Part shown: piece after piece, positions 46,399 to 54,864 of the stretch
How positions within the stretch are numbered: the first letter of the stretch is position 1
Layout: each line of letters starts with the position of its first letter
Source: Clostridia bacterium
GTDB taxonomy: Bacteria > Bacillota > Clostridia > TANB77 > CAG-508
NCBI GenBank assembly: GCA_017437145.1
Contig: JAFSBT010000003.1
Coordinates: 186,001-250,000, forward strand
Length of the DNA stretch: 64,000 nucleotides
Reading direction: 5' to 3'
The notes under the pieces: model-generated
The model's database searches: none
The model's input: the letters and a program-made list of their open reading frames with translations, nothing else
What the model was told of the DNA's origin: nothing
Made by a program: the position numbers and the translations under genes

Positions 46399-48277
46399 TA
46401 TTATTTACCTTCTTTCTGCTAGAGGATTGTGAAACCATAATATCTTTTATATCTTCTGCATTTCCAATACTAAATTTGTTTTTTATTTTATTTATAACTT
46501 CCTTTGCTAAATTTTGTTTTTTTATTGTATTAATATTCTTTTTTCTAGGTGTTGGAATAAAATCTATTGTTTTTGCCTTAAATGCTGTAAGTATCGTTCC
46601 ATTTTTACTTACTCTTGCAATACATTCTCTATCACTTAGCTCAGTTATCATTTTTATTCTTTCCAAGTGAGAGTTACGTACAGCCATTTCCATTTTCATA
46701 TTTGATTCTAATAAAAGTGCATCTGACCTAGATACCCTAAATATAAAATAGTTTATAACATTTGTTAAAATTGCTTTTTGTAAACCTTCGCTAATTTGTC
46801 CGAAATATTGCTGACATAAAACTAATGATAAATTATATTTTCTGGCCTCTGATAAAAATCTACAAAGAATTGGATTCTCAATTACTGAAACTTCATCAAC
46901 AACTAAAATAATATGTTCTGGAAATGTATGAGCTTGTACTAATTGCATAATTTGTTGCATTGCAAATCCAGCTATTGTTTTTGTTATTTTTTCTCCAATA
47001 ACAGTTTGGTCTAAAGACAGAATAGTTAAGAAATTATTACTTATAACATCTTGCATATTTTCAATTTTTTCTTTATTGTTAAATACAGGTAAAATTTGCA
47101 TCTCATCAATAAATGAAATTATTGGCGAAATTGCTTCTTGATATGATTTTGTCTTTAGTTCATTAAAATCGACATAAAAGAATTCTATAACACTTGTTAC
47201 AACTTTATCTTCAACTTCTCTTAATGTTTTAGTTCTGTAATCTGTATCTATAAGTAATTTTCTTAAATTAACAAAATCGAACTCTTCTTTAGCTAATAAT
47301 ATATGTATACTGTATCTTAAAACTCTTTCTAATCGTGAATTATATTGATCTGCAATAATTGCTTTAAATAATGTCATTATACTTTCAGTTGTTGCAATTA
47401 TATCTGTGGAAGAATTTATAAATAAATCTATGCTGTCTTCAATTGTTTTAAAATCAATTACTGTTGTATTATCTAACCCTCCAATATCATCTTCTATTGA
47501 TGCATGTGGGTCTATAACCACTATTTTGTATCCTATTTTATTTTGTATATTTTTTGATAAATTATCTATAAATGTACTCATTAATTTTGATTTTCCAGTT
47601 CCACTTGCACCAACTATAAGAGAATGTTTTGCAAAATCATAATTTCCTTGATTTAAAAACAAATTATCTCTATAATAAGGAAATGCGTTTACTTCTAGAA
47701 TAGCATTATAAATTTCACTATTTAATAAATGCATTGTTTTTCTAATATCTAAATATTTTTCTTTGTCCTTTTCATAAAAAAATCTTACATGTCTTTCAAA
47801 ATCAATACTTAGTAATTGATATACATCATTAAAAAATGCTTTTTTTTGAACAATTAATTTATTTCTTTTTTCAAAAAATAATTTTGTAGTAGATAAATAA
47901 TTGTCTTTTTTATGTGGATAAATATCTATTTTTGTTAATTTTAATTTTCTGTTTTTCTGTGTTTCATTTTTGTCATATAATTCTAAAATACTTTTATATC
48001 CCTTTGTTATAAAACATGGAAATATTGAATAGATAGAACTAGGTTTTAATTTTTCATCTACTTTTTTCAATAAAAATTCTCCCATTTCATTTACTATTGA
48101 CGGAAGATCACTTTTTGTTTCTATAAAATATCTAACATAATTATTCTCAATCTTTATCCATATTGTCCATTTTCTAAATAATCCATTTAATCTTGAAACA
48201 GCTAAAATAAAATGCAACCAATTTCTTGGACGTATATACTTTTCAGACAAATATATTTCAAATACATTTTTCTTCAT
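46391..48277 (-). CDS. HerA/VirB4-type ATPase (FtsK-HerA superfamily)
   Basis: 628 aa, soluble. Walker A GASGTGKSKLM near residue 226, Walker B HIILVVDEVSVIE near 455 and ICRFLSEARKYNLSLVLCQQ downstream are those of HerA-like and type IV secretion ATPases. The N-terminal 210 residues are unassigned. Such ATPases pump DNA or protein or assemble with nucleases (HerA-NurA, defence). Only the Cys-rich 231-aa gene is linked, so function is open. Confidence 0.78.
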   Translation of the reverse strand: MKKNVFEIYLSEKYIRPRNWLHFILAVSRLNGLFRKWTIWIKIENNYVRYFIETKSDLPSIVNEMGEFLLKKVDEKLKPSSIYSIFPCFITKGYKSILELYDKNETQKNRKLKLTKIDIYPHKKDNYLSTTKLFFEKRNKLIVQKKAFFNDVYQLLSIDFERHVRFFYEKDKEKYLDIRKTMHLLNSEIYNAILEVNAFPYYRDNLFLNQGNYDFAKHSLIVGASGTGKSKLMSTFIDNLSKNIQNKIGYKIVVIDPHASIEDDIGGLDNTTVIDFKTIEDSIDLFINSSTDIIATTESIMTLFKAIIADQYNSRLERVLRYSIHILLAKEEFDFVNLRKLLIDTDYRTKTLREVEDKVVTSVIEFFYVDFNELKTKSYQEAISPIISFIDEMQILPVFNNKEKIENMQDVISNNFLTILSLDQTVIGEKITKTIAGFAMQQIMQLVQAHTFPEHIILVVDEVSVIENPILCRFLSEARKYNLSLVLCQQYFGQISEGLQKAILTNVINYFIFRVSRSDALLLESNMKMEMAVRNSHLERIKMITELSDRECIARVSKNGTILTAFKAKTIDFIPTPRKKNINTIKKQNLAKEVINKIKNKFSIGNAEDIKDIMVSQSSSRKKVNNNG

Positions 48278-48334
48278 TTTTCACCATTCCCAAAATTTAA
48301 TTATTTCATGCACAATCATATCAAAAGTCAACAT

Positions 48335-48376
48335 AAAAAACCCAACTTTTTCTGTGTCAAAAAAGTTGGGTTTTAT
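48335..48376 (-). terminator. terminator of the peroxiredoxin gene
   Basis: AAAACCCAACTTTTT and AAAAAGTTGGGTTTT flank a short loop. Confidence 0.88.
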
Positions 48377-48385
48377 TAAAGTTTA

Positions 48386-49089
48386 TTATTTTTTACATTC
48401 TTTTTCTTGACCTTGTATACATTTTTCCTCTGGTTCTTTAAAACTCAAATACCATGTTTGACCATTTCGATTTTTATTTATATATTCAACCCTTTCTTCT
48501 AGTCCTTTAAAGGTTCTTGGCATAGGTTCAATTACTGGCTGGTTTGGTAGCCAATTTGCACCAGTTGAAGCCTTTGTACAATCAGTCATTTGCAAAGCCT
48601 GCACTATTCTAATTATCTCTGGAATAAACCTTCCTACATTCATTGGATATATTAAAATGGTCCTTACTATTCCTTTATCATCAATAATATAAACATTTCT
48701 AACAGTTTCTGTATTACTAATATCATTTGCTATCATTCCATACTTTCTTGCAATTTCTCCATTTCTATCTGCAATTATAGGAAAAGATACTCTTACTCCT
48801 GTTCTGCAAAAAATATCGTACACCCATGCTAAATGAGAACTATTAGAATCAATGCTTAATCCTAATAATTCTGTATTTAAATTTTTAAAATATGTATGTG
48901 CTCCGAGTAAAAGCTATAATTTCTGTTGTACAAACTGGGGTAAAATCACCGAGGATGCGAAAATAAAACTAACCATTTACCTTTATAATCAGAAAGTTTA
49001 ACATTTCCCATTGTAGTTGTAGCTTCAAACTCTGGAGCATATTCACCAATTTTTACTATTCCATTCATCATTATTTCATAATTATTCAT
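48386..49089 (-). CDS. peroxiredoxin (AhpC/Prx6 type), needs two CGG +1 frameshifts
   Basis: Three frame segments. Start at 49089 (AGGAG upstream), CGG at 48949-48951 (CAT CCT CGG TGA) and CGG at 48903-48905 (TTT ACT CGG AGC). Skipping both C gives [18 protein letters not shown] then GAHTYF; the peroxidatic Cys53 lies wholly in the 15-codon shifted segment. Total, 704 minus 2 nt, is exactly 234 codons (233 aa), the expected length. The protein reduces peroxides; the Prx6-like C-terminal domain ([13 protein letters not shown] region) is present. Strongly conserved otherwise, not decayed. Confidence 0.82.
48903..48905 (-). other. CGG +1 frameshift site in peroxiredoxin (second)
   Basis: TTT ACT CGG AGC unshifted; ACT-GGA-GCA-CAT after skipping C. 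It returns from the shifted frame into the frame of the C-terminal two thirds. Confidence 0.82.
48949..48951 (-). other. CGG +1 frameshift site in peroxiredoxin (first), followed by stop
   Basis: CAT CCT CGG TGA: zero frame stops immediately. Skipping C gives CCT-GGT-GAT-TTT (PGDF), an invariant peroxiredoxin segment. Confidence 0.85.
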
Positions 49090-49218
49090 AAAATAAACTC
49101 CTCTCATATTTTTTATATTATATGAAAGGAATTTGTTGTTTGTGATTTTATAGAATATTTACAAACTTATTTCAAAATTGTTTTTTTGTAAATATTTGTA
49201 ATATTTTTCCATATTTTG

Positions 49219-49247
49219 TTGTCATTTATAAAAAAGTTGTATATAAT
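49219..49247 (+). promoter_or_regulatory. promoter of the small toxin-like gene
   Basis: TTGTCA, 17 nt, TATAAT. Confidence 0.75.
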
Positions 49248-49293
49248 AATTTTATCCTTTTCAAAGGAAATCTTTAGGAAAGGAGGGAGTTTA

Positions 49294-49383
49294 ATGACTT
49301 CGTATGAGCTTATTTGGCGACTTATTGTATTATTGTTTTTAAGTAATTATGACAATAAAGAGTCAAAGGACAGAATTGACTAG
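49294..49383 (+). CDS. type I toxin-like small hydrophobic protein (29 aa)
   Basis: MTSYELIWRLIVLLFLSNYD followed by a charged tail (NKESKDRID). The M-[ST]-x-YE start, single hydrophobic segment and charged end are those of the Fst/TxpA/holin-like toxin group of Bacillota. A near-perfect ribosome site AGGAGGG precedes the ATG. Adjacent convergent small RNA with a loop complementary to the start region makes a type I toxin-antitoxin very likely. Confidence 0.7.
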   Translation: MTSYELIWRLIVLLFLSNYDNKESKDRID

Positions 49384-49393
49384 TATTAGTCTT

Positions 49394-49430
49394 TAGGAGT
49401 GTATGCTACTGCACTCCTATTTTATTTTTT
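49394..49430 (+). terminator. terminator of toxin-like mRNA
   Basis: TAGGAGTGTATGCTACTGCACTCCTA, then a T-rich tail. Confidence 0.85.
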
Positions 49431-49433
49431 GAA

Positions 49434-49504
49434 CAAAAAAAAGAACTAAATGTTGCTACCCATTTAGTTCGAGAGTTATCTGACTTCGTTTGATAACTTA
49501 AATT
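49434..49504 (-). ncRNA. candidate antisense antitoxin RNA
   Basis: Promoter TTGACA-17-TATACT at 49539-49511 fires on the minus strand. The RNA would start near 49504. Its first hairpin AGTTATC...GATAACT has an 11-nt loop AAACGAAGTCA, nine nt of which (ACGAAGTCA) are exactly complementary to TGACTTCGT at the toxin start codon (49295-49303). It ends in the terminator AACTAAATGGGTAGC...TTTAGTTC plus eight U. About 70 nt. It is convergent and not overlapping, so pairing would act in trans-like fashion through the loop. Confidence 0.68.
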
Positions 49505-49510
49505 AAATAT

Positions 49511-49539
49511 AGTATACACTAATGTTTCTAAAATGTCAA
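49511..49539 (-). promoter_or_regulatory. promoter of the candidate antitoxin RNA
   Basis: TTGACA (49539-49534), 17-nt spacer, TATACT (49516-49511), close to consensus. Confidence 0.8.
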
Positions 49540-49666
49540 ACGTTTTTGTAGAGTTTTGTATACTATATAATTATTATATGTGATTTATTTTTAAGTATAC
49601 TAATTTTTAAAATATTATATGGTTTTATCATATCATAAAGTTATATATTAAGCAATTATTATGAAA

Positions 49667-49708
49667 AAGCTGTGGCATGGAATCTTTTCCACACCACAGC
49701 TCTTTTTG
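49667..49708 (-). terminator. terminator of the 112-aa Cys-rich gene
   Basis: AGCTGTGGTGTGGAAAAG and the complementary CCATGCCACAGCT, then TTTTT. Confidence 0.8.
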
Positions 49709-49715
49709 TAAAATG

Positions 49716-50054
49716 TCAATAACACGGGCTACATTCTGAGCATTCACTGCAACCGCATGCACATCCGCCTTCCTCCTTAAGATTTTCCAAAGTGCACATT
49801 TGGCCGCCGTTTTCTTTTTTCCTTGCCTGACAAACTCTGCAACCACATCTTGATTTGCAGTAGCAGAGTTTACCTTCCTTAACTCGCTGTTTGCAAGCCT
49901 CTATGCCTGCTTCACTGTTTTCAGTGGGCCGAGTATAGCGTGCTTCTTCTTCGCGGAGCTGTTGCATTTTTTCTTCTGCTTTTCTTTTTTGCTCCATTTT
50001 CTGAAGTTTCTTCTTACTGGGTCTTCTTGAGTCGGGTTTTCTGGGTTTAGACAT
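49716..50054 (-). CDS. basic, Cys-rich hypothetical protein (112 aa), island-type
   Basis: N-terminal half is basic and coiled (SRRPSKKKLQKMEQKRKAEE). From residue 70 follow CYCKSRCGCRVCQ and, at the end, CACGCSECSECSPCY, about a dozen cysteines suggesting metal binding (a metallothionein-like or zinc-cluster tail). ACT-CGG-CCC is in frame as Arg. Promoter at 50138-50166 is island-type. No family recognised. Confidence 0.68.
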   Translation of the reverse strand: MSKPRKPDSRRPSKKKLQKMEQKRKAEEKMQQLREEEARYTRPTENSEAGIEACKQRVKEGKLCYCKSRCGCRVCQARKKENGGQMCTLENLKEEGGCACGCSECSECSPCY

Positions 50055-50137
50055 TTTTTAGTCCTCCTTAAATTTTTTATAGAACTGTCTGACTCTTTTG
50101 CAAAAATAAGGACATTTGCTAAAAATTTTGCTTATAA

Positions 50138-50166
50138 ATATTATCATATTTTTATGTTGATTGCAA
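50138..50166 (-). promoter_or_regulatory. island-type promoter (ACATAAAAATATGA spacer)
   Basis: TTGCAA, 17 nt (TCAACATAAAAATATGA), TAATAT. Confidence 0.7.
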
Positions 50167-50199
50167 GCTAGAGATTCTATAGAAAAATGTGCAATAGAA

Positions 50200-50242
50200 A
50201 AACACCTGGCAAGAACTAAATATAGTTTCTTACCAGATGTTT
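50200..50242 (-). terminator. terminator of manA
   Basis: AACATCTGGTAAGAAACTA and the matching CAAGAACTA/TTCTTGCCAGGTGTT stem on the minus strand, with T-run beyond. Confidence 0.8.
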
Positions 50243-50264
50243 TTTAATCAAATAAAACTACTAC

Positions 50265-51248
50265 TTACTTTACCGTTGCTTCTATAATAGTAGCAGTTCC
50301 CGAAAGGTTGCAGATTCCGACATAATGTTCTGCTGCCGGCAGAATAAAGGATTCACCTGCATTAGCAGTATATGCTCCGAATTCATTTTCGATTTTTACA
50401 GTTCCTTTCAAAACGGAACACAACTTGAAACTTGACTTGCTTGTGCCTGTATTGCATGATCCATCAAGTTCGCGGATTCTTACGTCAAAGTACTTACTGC
50501 TTAAAATTGTGCGAACATTCTTCTCTGACTCACTCTTATTTGAATTATAAGTAAAATCATTCGGAAATTCGCCAAAATTAATTACATTAAGAGCATGCTC
50601 AATATGGAGTTCTCTGGGATTACCGTCTTTATCAACTCGATTCCAGTCAAAAACCCGGTATGTAATGTCGGATGACTGCTGAACTTCATACACAACGACA
50701 CCGTCCAATAAGGCATGAACCATGCCTGAAGGTATGTAAAAAATGTCACCTTCTTTTACAGGAACGAAGTTCAGAACATCCTCTATACGATTCTCTGAAA
50801 GCGCCTTTTCGAAATCTGCTTTTGTTGTACCAGGTTTCAAGCCATACACAATCTTCGCATCGGGTTTAGCCGAAACAATGTACCAGGCTTCTGTCTTGCC
50901 GAAGGAATCATGATTTTCCTTGGCATAATTGTCATCAGGATGAACCTGTACTGACAATTTGTCGTTTGCGTCAATCCATTTGATTAACAATGGAAACTCA
51001 TTATACTTCAAGCAGTTTGTTCCAAAAATTTCTTTAATGGCATCGGCTTTGTACAACTCATTCAAACTCTTAAAAACAAGATTTCCGGGTATTACAATTG
51101 GTGTCTCACCATTTTCGTGTGCAGATGCAGACCACATCTCCGATGTTTTTTCATAAGGTAATTTTTTAATACCGAAGATTTCACCGAGGTTTTTGCCACC
51201 CCAAATTGCTGTTTTGAAAATAGGTTTACAGATAATAACATTTTGCAT
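50265..51248 (-). CDS. manA: class I mannose-6-phosphate isomerase, island-type
   Basis: 327 aa. SVQVHPDDNYAKEN and FGKTEAWYIV hold the zinc-binding Gln, His and Glu; IPSGMVHALLDG and DITYRVFDWNR supply the remaining residues. It interconverts mannose 6-phosphate and fructose 6-phosphate. It uses TAC-CGG-GTT in frame as Tyr-Arg-Val. The enzyme itself is universal housekeeping, yet composition and promoter are of island type, suggesting acquisition. Own terminator and promoter. Confidence 0.93.
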   Translation of the reverse strand: MQNVIICKPIFKTAIWGGKNLGEIFGIKKLPYEKTSEMWSASAHENGETPIVIPGNLVFKSLNELYKADAIKEIFGTNCLKYNEFPLLIKWIDANDKLSVQVHPDDNYAKENHDSFGKTEAWYIVSAKPDAKIVYGLKPGTTKADFEKALSENRIEDVLNFVPVKEGDIFYIPSGMVHALLDGVVVYEVQQSSDITYRVFDWNRVDKDGNPRELHIEHALNVINFGEFPNDFTYNSNKSESEKNVRTILSSKYFDVRIRELDGSCNTGTSKSSFKLCSVLKGTVKIENEFGAYTANAGESFILPAAEHYVGICNLSGTATIIEATVK

Positions 51249-51417
51249 AGTTTTTTCTCTCCTTGTTACTTAATTATTTTGTTGAAACTATTTTTGCTTA
51301 CATTTATTACACTTCCTTTTATAAATTTATTTATATTATAAGAGCAATGCTCATAATTTTAGTAGTTTTATTCAATTTTCAATGTACTAATACTTCTAAA
51401 TATTATACAACTTGACA

Positions 51418-51446
51418 ATTATATCATATTTACATAATTTTTTCAA
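51418..51446 (-). promoter_or_regulatory. island-type promoter of manA
   Basis: TTGAAA, 17 nt (AAATTATGTAAATATGA), TATAAT. Best example of the shared spacer motif. Confidence 0.85.
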
Positions 51447-51497
51447 TGTTTAATTATAATATACTTTTTATGCTGAATTTTTATTCAATTTTTAATC

Positions 51498-51526
51498 TTG
51501 AAAAAAAGTGTCTTATATGATATATT
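51498..51526 (+). promoter_or_regulatory. promoter of the 54-aa membrane protein
   Basis: TTGAAA, 17 nt (ends TTATATGA), TATATT. Has the extended -10 ATGA but no ATGTAAA motif. Confidence 0.6.
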
Positions 51527-51606
51527 TTTTTGTACAAAAAAACATACATTTTATGTTTTTCATTCAATGGCAAAATTTAAATTTTCAACTTAGGAGGAAT
51601 TGAAAA

Positions 51607-51771
51607 ATGTTAATAGTGAGAATTATGCTTGTAATGTTTGTAGTAAAATTTGTGATTATGGCGTTTTATTTCAAAAAAAAGTCATACCCTAAAATCGTAT
51701 TTTGGGTTGGTTTAGGAATCGCTTTAATTTTTCTTATTTCATTTATCATAACTTTTTTTATACAAATTTAA
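51607..51771 (+). CDS. small membrane protein (54 aa)
   Basis: Two hydrophobic segments (IVRIMLVMFVVKFVIMAFYF and a C-terminal LIFLISFIITFFIQI) separated by the basic turn KKKSYPK. AGGAGG sits just upstream of ATG; a promoter and GC-rich hairpin frame it. Function unknown; toxin-like in size but no antisense RNA seen. Confidence 0.65.
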   Translation: MLIVRIMLVMFVVKFVIMAFYFKKKSYPKIVFWVGLGIALIFLISFIITFFIQI

Positions 51772-51789
51772 CACGTATGAATATCACAA

Positions 51790-51813
51790 AGCCCCGACAA
51801 ATGTGTCGGGGCT
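51790..51813 (+). terminator. hairpin after the 54-aa gene
   Basis: AGCCCCGAC and GTCGGGGCT pair strongly; little T-run follows. Confidence 0.6.
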
Positions 51814-51833
51814 AAATTCATTATTTTCAGTAA

Positions 51834-51883
51834 AAACACAGAATGTTTCTGCAAATACATTTGCAGAAACATTCTGTGTTTTT
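51834..51883 (-). terminator. terminator of the 177-aa gene
   Basis: AAAACACAGAATGTTTCTGC and GCAGAAACATTCTGTGTTTT, near-perfect long stem. Confidence 0.9.
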
Positions 51884-51890
51884 ATCGGGT

Positions 51891-52424
51891 TTATTTTTTT
51901 AACATTTCTTCTTTCATAATCTGGAAAGCTTCTGAATCAAGATTGAGCATACCTCTAATATCTGAACCCTTTGCATTTAAAATATTAGAAATAGTCTCAT
52001 TCTCTGTTTCATCCAGTGGATTCTCTGAAATTTTTCTAAGGTCAATACTTGCAGTACCTGAAAAATTATAATTTTCAAATCCTGGTTTTCCAAGTTTCCA
52101 TAAAAAATATTCATAGCTGTTAATTCTGTCAATTCTTTCCCATTCACCTTTTTTTGAAGACTCTTTTATTACATATTTTACAGGAGATGCAGGAAATCTA
52201 TATTCACCGTTTTTATAAACATAAACTTGAGATAATCTTATATTTCCTTGTTTATCTTTTATACCAATGATATAAGACTTCTTAAACTCAGGCTTGTCTT
52301 CATTATAATTTTTCAAAAAACCTTTAATATATCCATTTGAATCAATAGTACATTTTCCTATGAATAAACCAGTTTTAGTTTTGTCATTAGAATGTAATTT
52401 TAATTTAACCCGAAAATTTTTCAT
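51891..52424 (-). CDS. hypothetical protein (177 aa), island-type
   Basis: Soluble; starts MKNFRVKLKLHSNDK with GGAGG upstream. Beta-rich first half (FIGKCTIDSNGYIKGFLKNY), then a helical C-terminus. TTT-CGG-GTT near the start is in frame as Phe-Arg-Val. The longer open frame to 52529 has no ribosome site. Not recognised. Confidence 0.7.
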   Translation of the reverse strand: MKNFRVKLKLHSNDKTKTGLFIGKCTIDSNGYIKGFLKNYNEDKPEFKKSYIIGIKDKQGNIRLSQVYVYKNGEYRFPASPVKYVIKESSKKGEWERIDRINSYEYFLWKLGKPGFENYNFSGTASIDLRKISENPLDETENETISNILNAKGSDIRGMLNLDSEAFQIMKEEMLKK

Positions 52425-52519
52425 ACCTATAACCTCCAAAAATTTTTTTACTATGCTGACCTTAAATCTTGTGATTCCATAGCTGTAAAAACAAGGAAAT
52501 ATGCGGTTTTTACTTTGAA

Positions 52520-52548
52520 ATCTTATCATATTTACATAAAAAAATCAA
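52520..52548 (-). promoter_or_regulatory. island-type promoter with spacer motif TTATGTAAATATGA
   Basis: TTGATT, 17 nt (TTTTTATGTAAATATGA), TAAGAT. Confidence 0.75.
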
Positions 52549-52634
52549 GTAATAATATTTAAACTACTTATTAATAAGTTTAACTCTAAAAAATAAACTC
52601 TCTTCATATTATATGAAAAAAGTTTGTTTTTTTA

Positions 52635-53465
52635 TTATATATTTTCTATCTGTTCTTTTGGTATCAAATCATAATCAAACATAACTTCTGAATGGTTGTC
52701 CCAAATAAGCTCTTTATCTAAAATTTCTCCTGTTGATTTATTTATAACATTTCTATAAATCTTTGATACTCTATAATATTTATCTCCTTCTTTTTGGAAA
52801 TGATGTCCTTCTTCAATTATTTCATATTTACATGGAAATTCTTTTTCACTTCTTAGCTCTCCAAAGAGTTTTCCATCTTCACACCATACAAGTACTTGAA
52901 CTTTTTGTTCTGTGTTGTTTTTAAATCTATAATCAATATAATTATAACTAACTGATGTTCCTGAACTAAGTGGAACTCTATTTCTAGAATCTGGAGCTAA
53001 TGCATCTGAATGTTTATGTTCTTCTATAATATCTAAAGGACTATGTAAAACTAATAAGTTTATCGTATTTCCTAAATTACAAAGTCCTCCTCCAGTACCT
53101 GGTTCTAATTTATTTTTTACAATTACACGACCGTCTTTATATCCTTTTTTAGGAGTAGCCTCCCCCACTAATTTCCAAAAAGAAAAAACTTCACCTGGTT
53201 CTATCACAATTCCATTAATTTTACTACTAGCTAACTTTATATTAACTTCTTTGTTTTCTTGAAGTTTAATATCTATTCCTTTCCCTCTTTTTATTATATT
53301 AGAATTATGACTAGAAACAATATTAGATAATTTTTCTTTGCTTACATTTTTTGCAAATTTTTCTTTACTTAATAAATCTTTTAAATGTCTTTTACATACT
53401 TCTTTTTTTGTAGATATAGTATAACACAATGGATTAATATCACAAAAATTTTTATTTAAAAACAT
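52635..53465 (-). CDS. VanW family protein
   Basis: 276 aa. GGGLCNLGNTINLLVLHSPL, then HKHSDALAPDSRNRVPLSSG and GTSVSYNYIDYRF, are diagnostic of VanW. Start at 53465 has AAGGAGGAG; the gene overlaps the YqeG stop by 14 nt. VanW occurs in vancomycin-resistance clusters but is widespread without them, with unknown biochemistry. No vanA/B-type ligase here. Confidence 0.88.
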   Translation of the reverse strand: MFLNKNFCDINPLCYTISTKKEVCKRHLKDLLSKEKFAKNVSKEKLSNIVSSHNSNIIKRGKGIDIKLQENKEVNIKLASSKINGIVIEPGEVFSFWKLVGEATPKKGYKDGRVIVKNKLEPGTGGGLCNLGNTINLLVLHSPLDIIEEHKHSDALAPDSRNRVPLSSGTSVSYNYIDYRFKNNTEQKVQVLVWCEDGKLFGELRSEKEFPCKYEIIEEGHHFQKEGDKYYRVSKIYRNVINKSTGEILDKELIWDNHSEVMFDYDLIPKEQIENI

Positions 53466-54006
53466 TGATAGTCTCCTCCTTTTTATAAATGTCACCAAAT
53501 CTATGTGTATAATTTTTACTAATTTTATATAATCTTAAAATCAAATTTTCAAGATGTCTTTTTTTTCCTATTTTTTTCTCATCTTTTAGTCGTATAAATT
53601 TTACTAATATACTAGCTATACCACTTTTATTAGCTCCTAAAATATCTGTAAATATTTGGTCTCCTATAAATATAACTTCTTCTTTTTTCATTTTCATTTT
53701 TTCTATAGCTTTATAATAATTAGTTGTATCTGGTTTTTCTGCATCACTTATATATAATGAATCAATATTAGTAAGAAATCTTTTTATTCTTTCCTCATTG
53801 TTATTTGATAATATACAGGTTTTAAAACCAATGTTTTGTATCATTTTAAAAAAATTATCAATTTCTTCTGTTGAATCATCTCCATGATGAACTAATGTGT
53901 TATCTATATCAAAAATTAAACCTTTATACCCTTTATTGTATAATTTATCATAATCAATAGAAAAAACACTATCAACATATTCATAAGGATAAAATTTTTT
54001 TAACAT
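53452..54006 (-). CDS. yqeG: YqeG-family HAD phosphatase
   Basis: 184 aa. GLIFDIDNTLVHHGDD (motif I), CILSNNNEERI (motif II) and VIFIGDQIFTDILGANKSG (motif IV) fit the IIIA subfamily YqeG. Upstream of and overlapping vanW. Confidence 0.88.
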   Translation of the reverse strand: MLKKFYPYEYVDSVFSIDYDKLYNKGYKGLIFDIDNTLVHHGDDSTEEIDNFFKMIQNIGFKTCILSNNNEERIKRFLTNIDSLYISDAEKPDTTNYYKAIEKMKMKKEEVIFIGDQIFTDILGANKSGIASILVKFIRLKDEKKIGKKRHLENLILRLYKISKNYTHRFGDIYKKEETINVFK

Positions 54007-54047
54007 TCTCTCCCCCTATTAATTTAATGTCATATAACATAAAACAA

Positions 54048-54716
54048 TTATTTTTCTATGTAATCACATACTTTATCAATTTGTTCACCAAAAGTTCCTC
54101 CAAATTTATTATCAAAGAAAGCTCCTCCAATAGTGAATGCCCATGAATTAGTATTTTTTAATTCATTTAATCTTTCATAGCTATTTATACTTCCTGCTAT
54201 ACACACTGGAGCATTTACTTGTGATACAAATTTTTTATTAAGCTCTACAGCATCTCCTGTATATCTATATCCTAATAAATCAAATCCATAAACGCCTTTT
54301 TTTAAATATGTATTAGCTTCTGCTATCATATCTTCCACATTTCCTTTAAGTACAGATGGACGTCCTTCAATTTCTCCAACAAATGGCATGTATTTAAGAT
54401 TATTACTCTTACAAAAATCATTTACCGAATCGAAAAATTTTGTTCCCATTAAAATGTCGCATCCACATTCTACTGCCATTTTTGCACCTTCTAAGCACTT
54501 TTCTTCTGTATATGCTACAACTTCAAGTACAGTTGTCTTTCCACATTCTTTCATATATGAATATAGTTTTTTCATTTGCTCAATTGGTAGAGCTTCTTCC
54601 TTAAAGCCCCATATCTTTGCTTTAGAATTTTTACATTGATTAAAAATTTTATATGCATTATTTACTGTCTTGTCATTATGAGTTAACATTACAATTAATT
54701 CTGGATTTTGTTTCAT
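54048..54716 (-). CDS. TIM-barrel protein of unknown specificity (222 aa)
   Basis: MKQNPELIVMLTHNDKTVNN at the start, then VLEVVAYTEEKCLEGAKMAV, GCDILMGTKFF and APVCIAGSINSYERLNEL with a glycine-rich phosphate-binding end (TIGGAFFDNKFGG) are consistent with a (beta/alpha)8 barrel of the ribulose-phosphate or NanE-like kind. No precise family. GGAGG before the ATG at 54716; the GTG at 54731 lacks one. Confidence 0.65.
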   Translation of the reverse strand: MKQNPELIVMLTHNDKTVNNAYKIFNQCKNSKAKIWGFKEEALPIEQMKKLYSYMKECGKTTVLEVVAYTEEKCLEGAKMAVECGCDILMGTKFFDSVNDFCKSNNLKYMPFVGEIEGRPSVLKGNVEDMIAEANTYLKKGVYGFDLLGYRYTGDAVELNKKFVSQVNAPVCIAGSINSYERLNELKNTNSWAFTIGGAFFDNKFGGTFGEQIDKVCDYIEK

Positions 54717-54807
54717 ACAAAAGACCTCCACTCCGTATATATAATACCACAGAATAGAAAAAACGACAAGTTTTTACAAGTAATTAAAAATATAACTTAT
54801 ATTATTA

Positions 54808-54845
54808 AAAAGGAAACGGCGTCGCACTTTCGTACGACGCCTACC
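54808..54845 (-). terminator. terminator of the 597-aa membrane protein gene
   Basis: GGCGTCGTACGAAAGTGCGA with CGCC closing, then GTTTCCTTTTT on the minus strand. Confidence 0.75.
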
Positions 54846-54864
54846 CCGATATTAAACTTTGTAA

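Noticed and set aside
49628..49846. Minus-strand ORF overlapping the Cys-rich gene
   Set aside because: Other frame of 49716-50054, which has the better start, composition and terminator.
52635..53465. Vancomycin-resistance cluster because of VanW
   Set aside because: No VanA/B ligase, VanH or VanX; VanW occurs widely outside resistance clusters.
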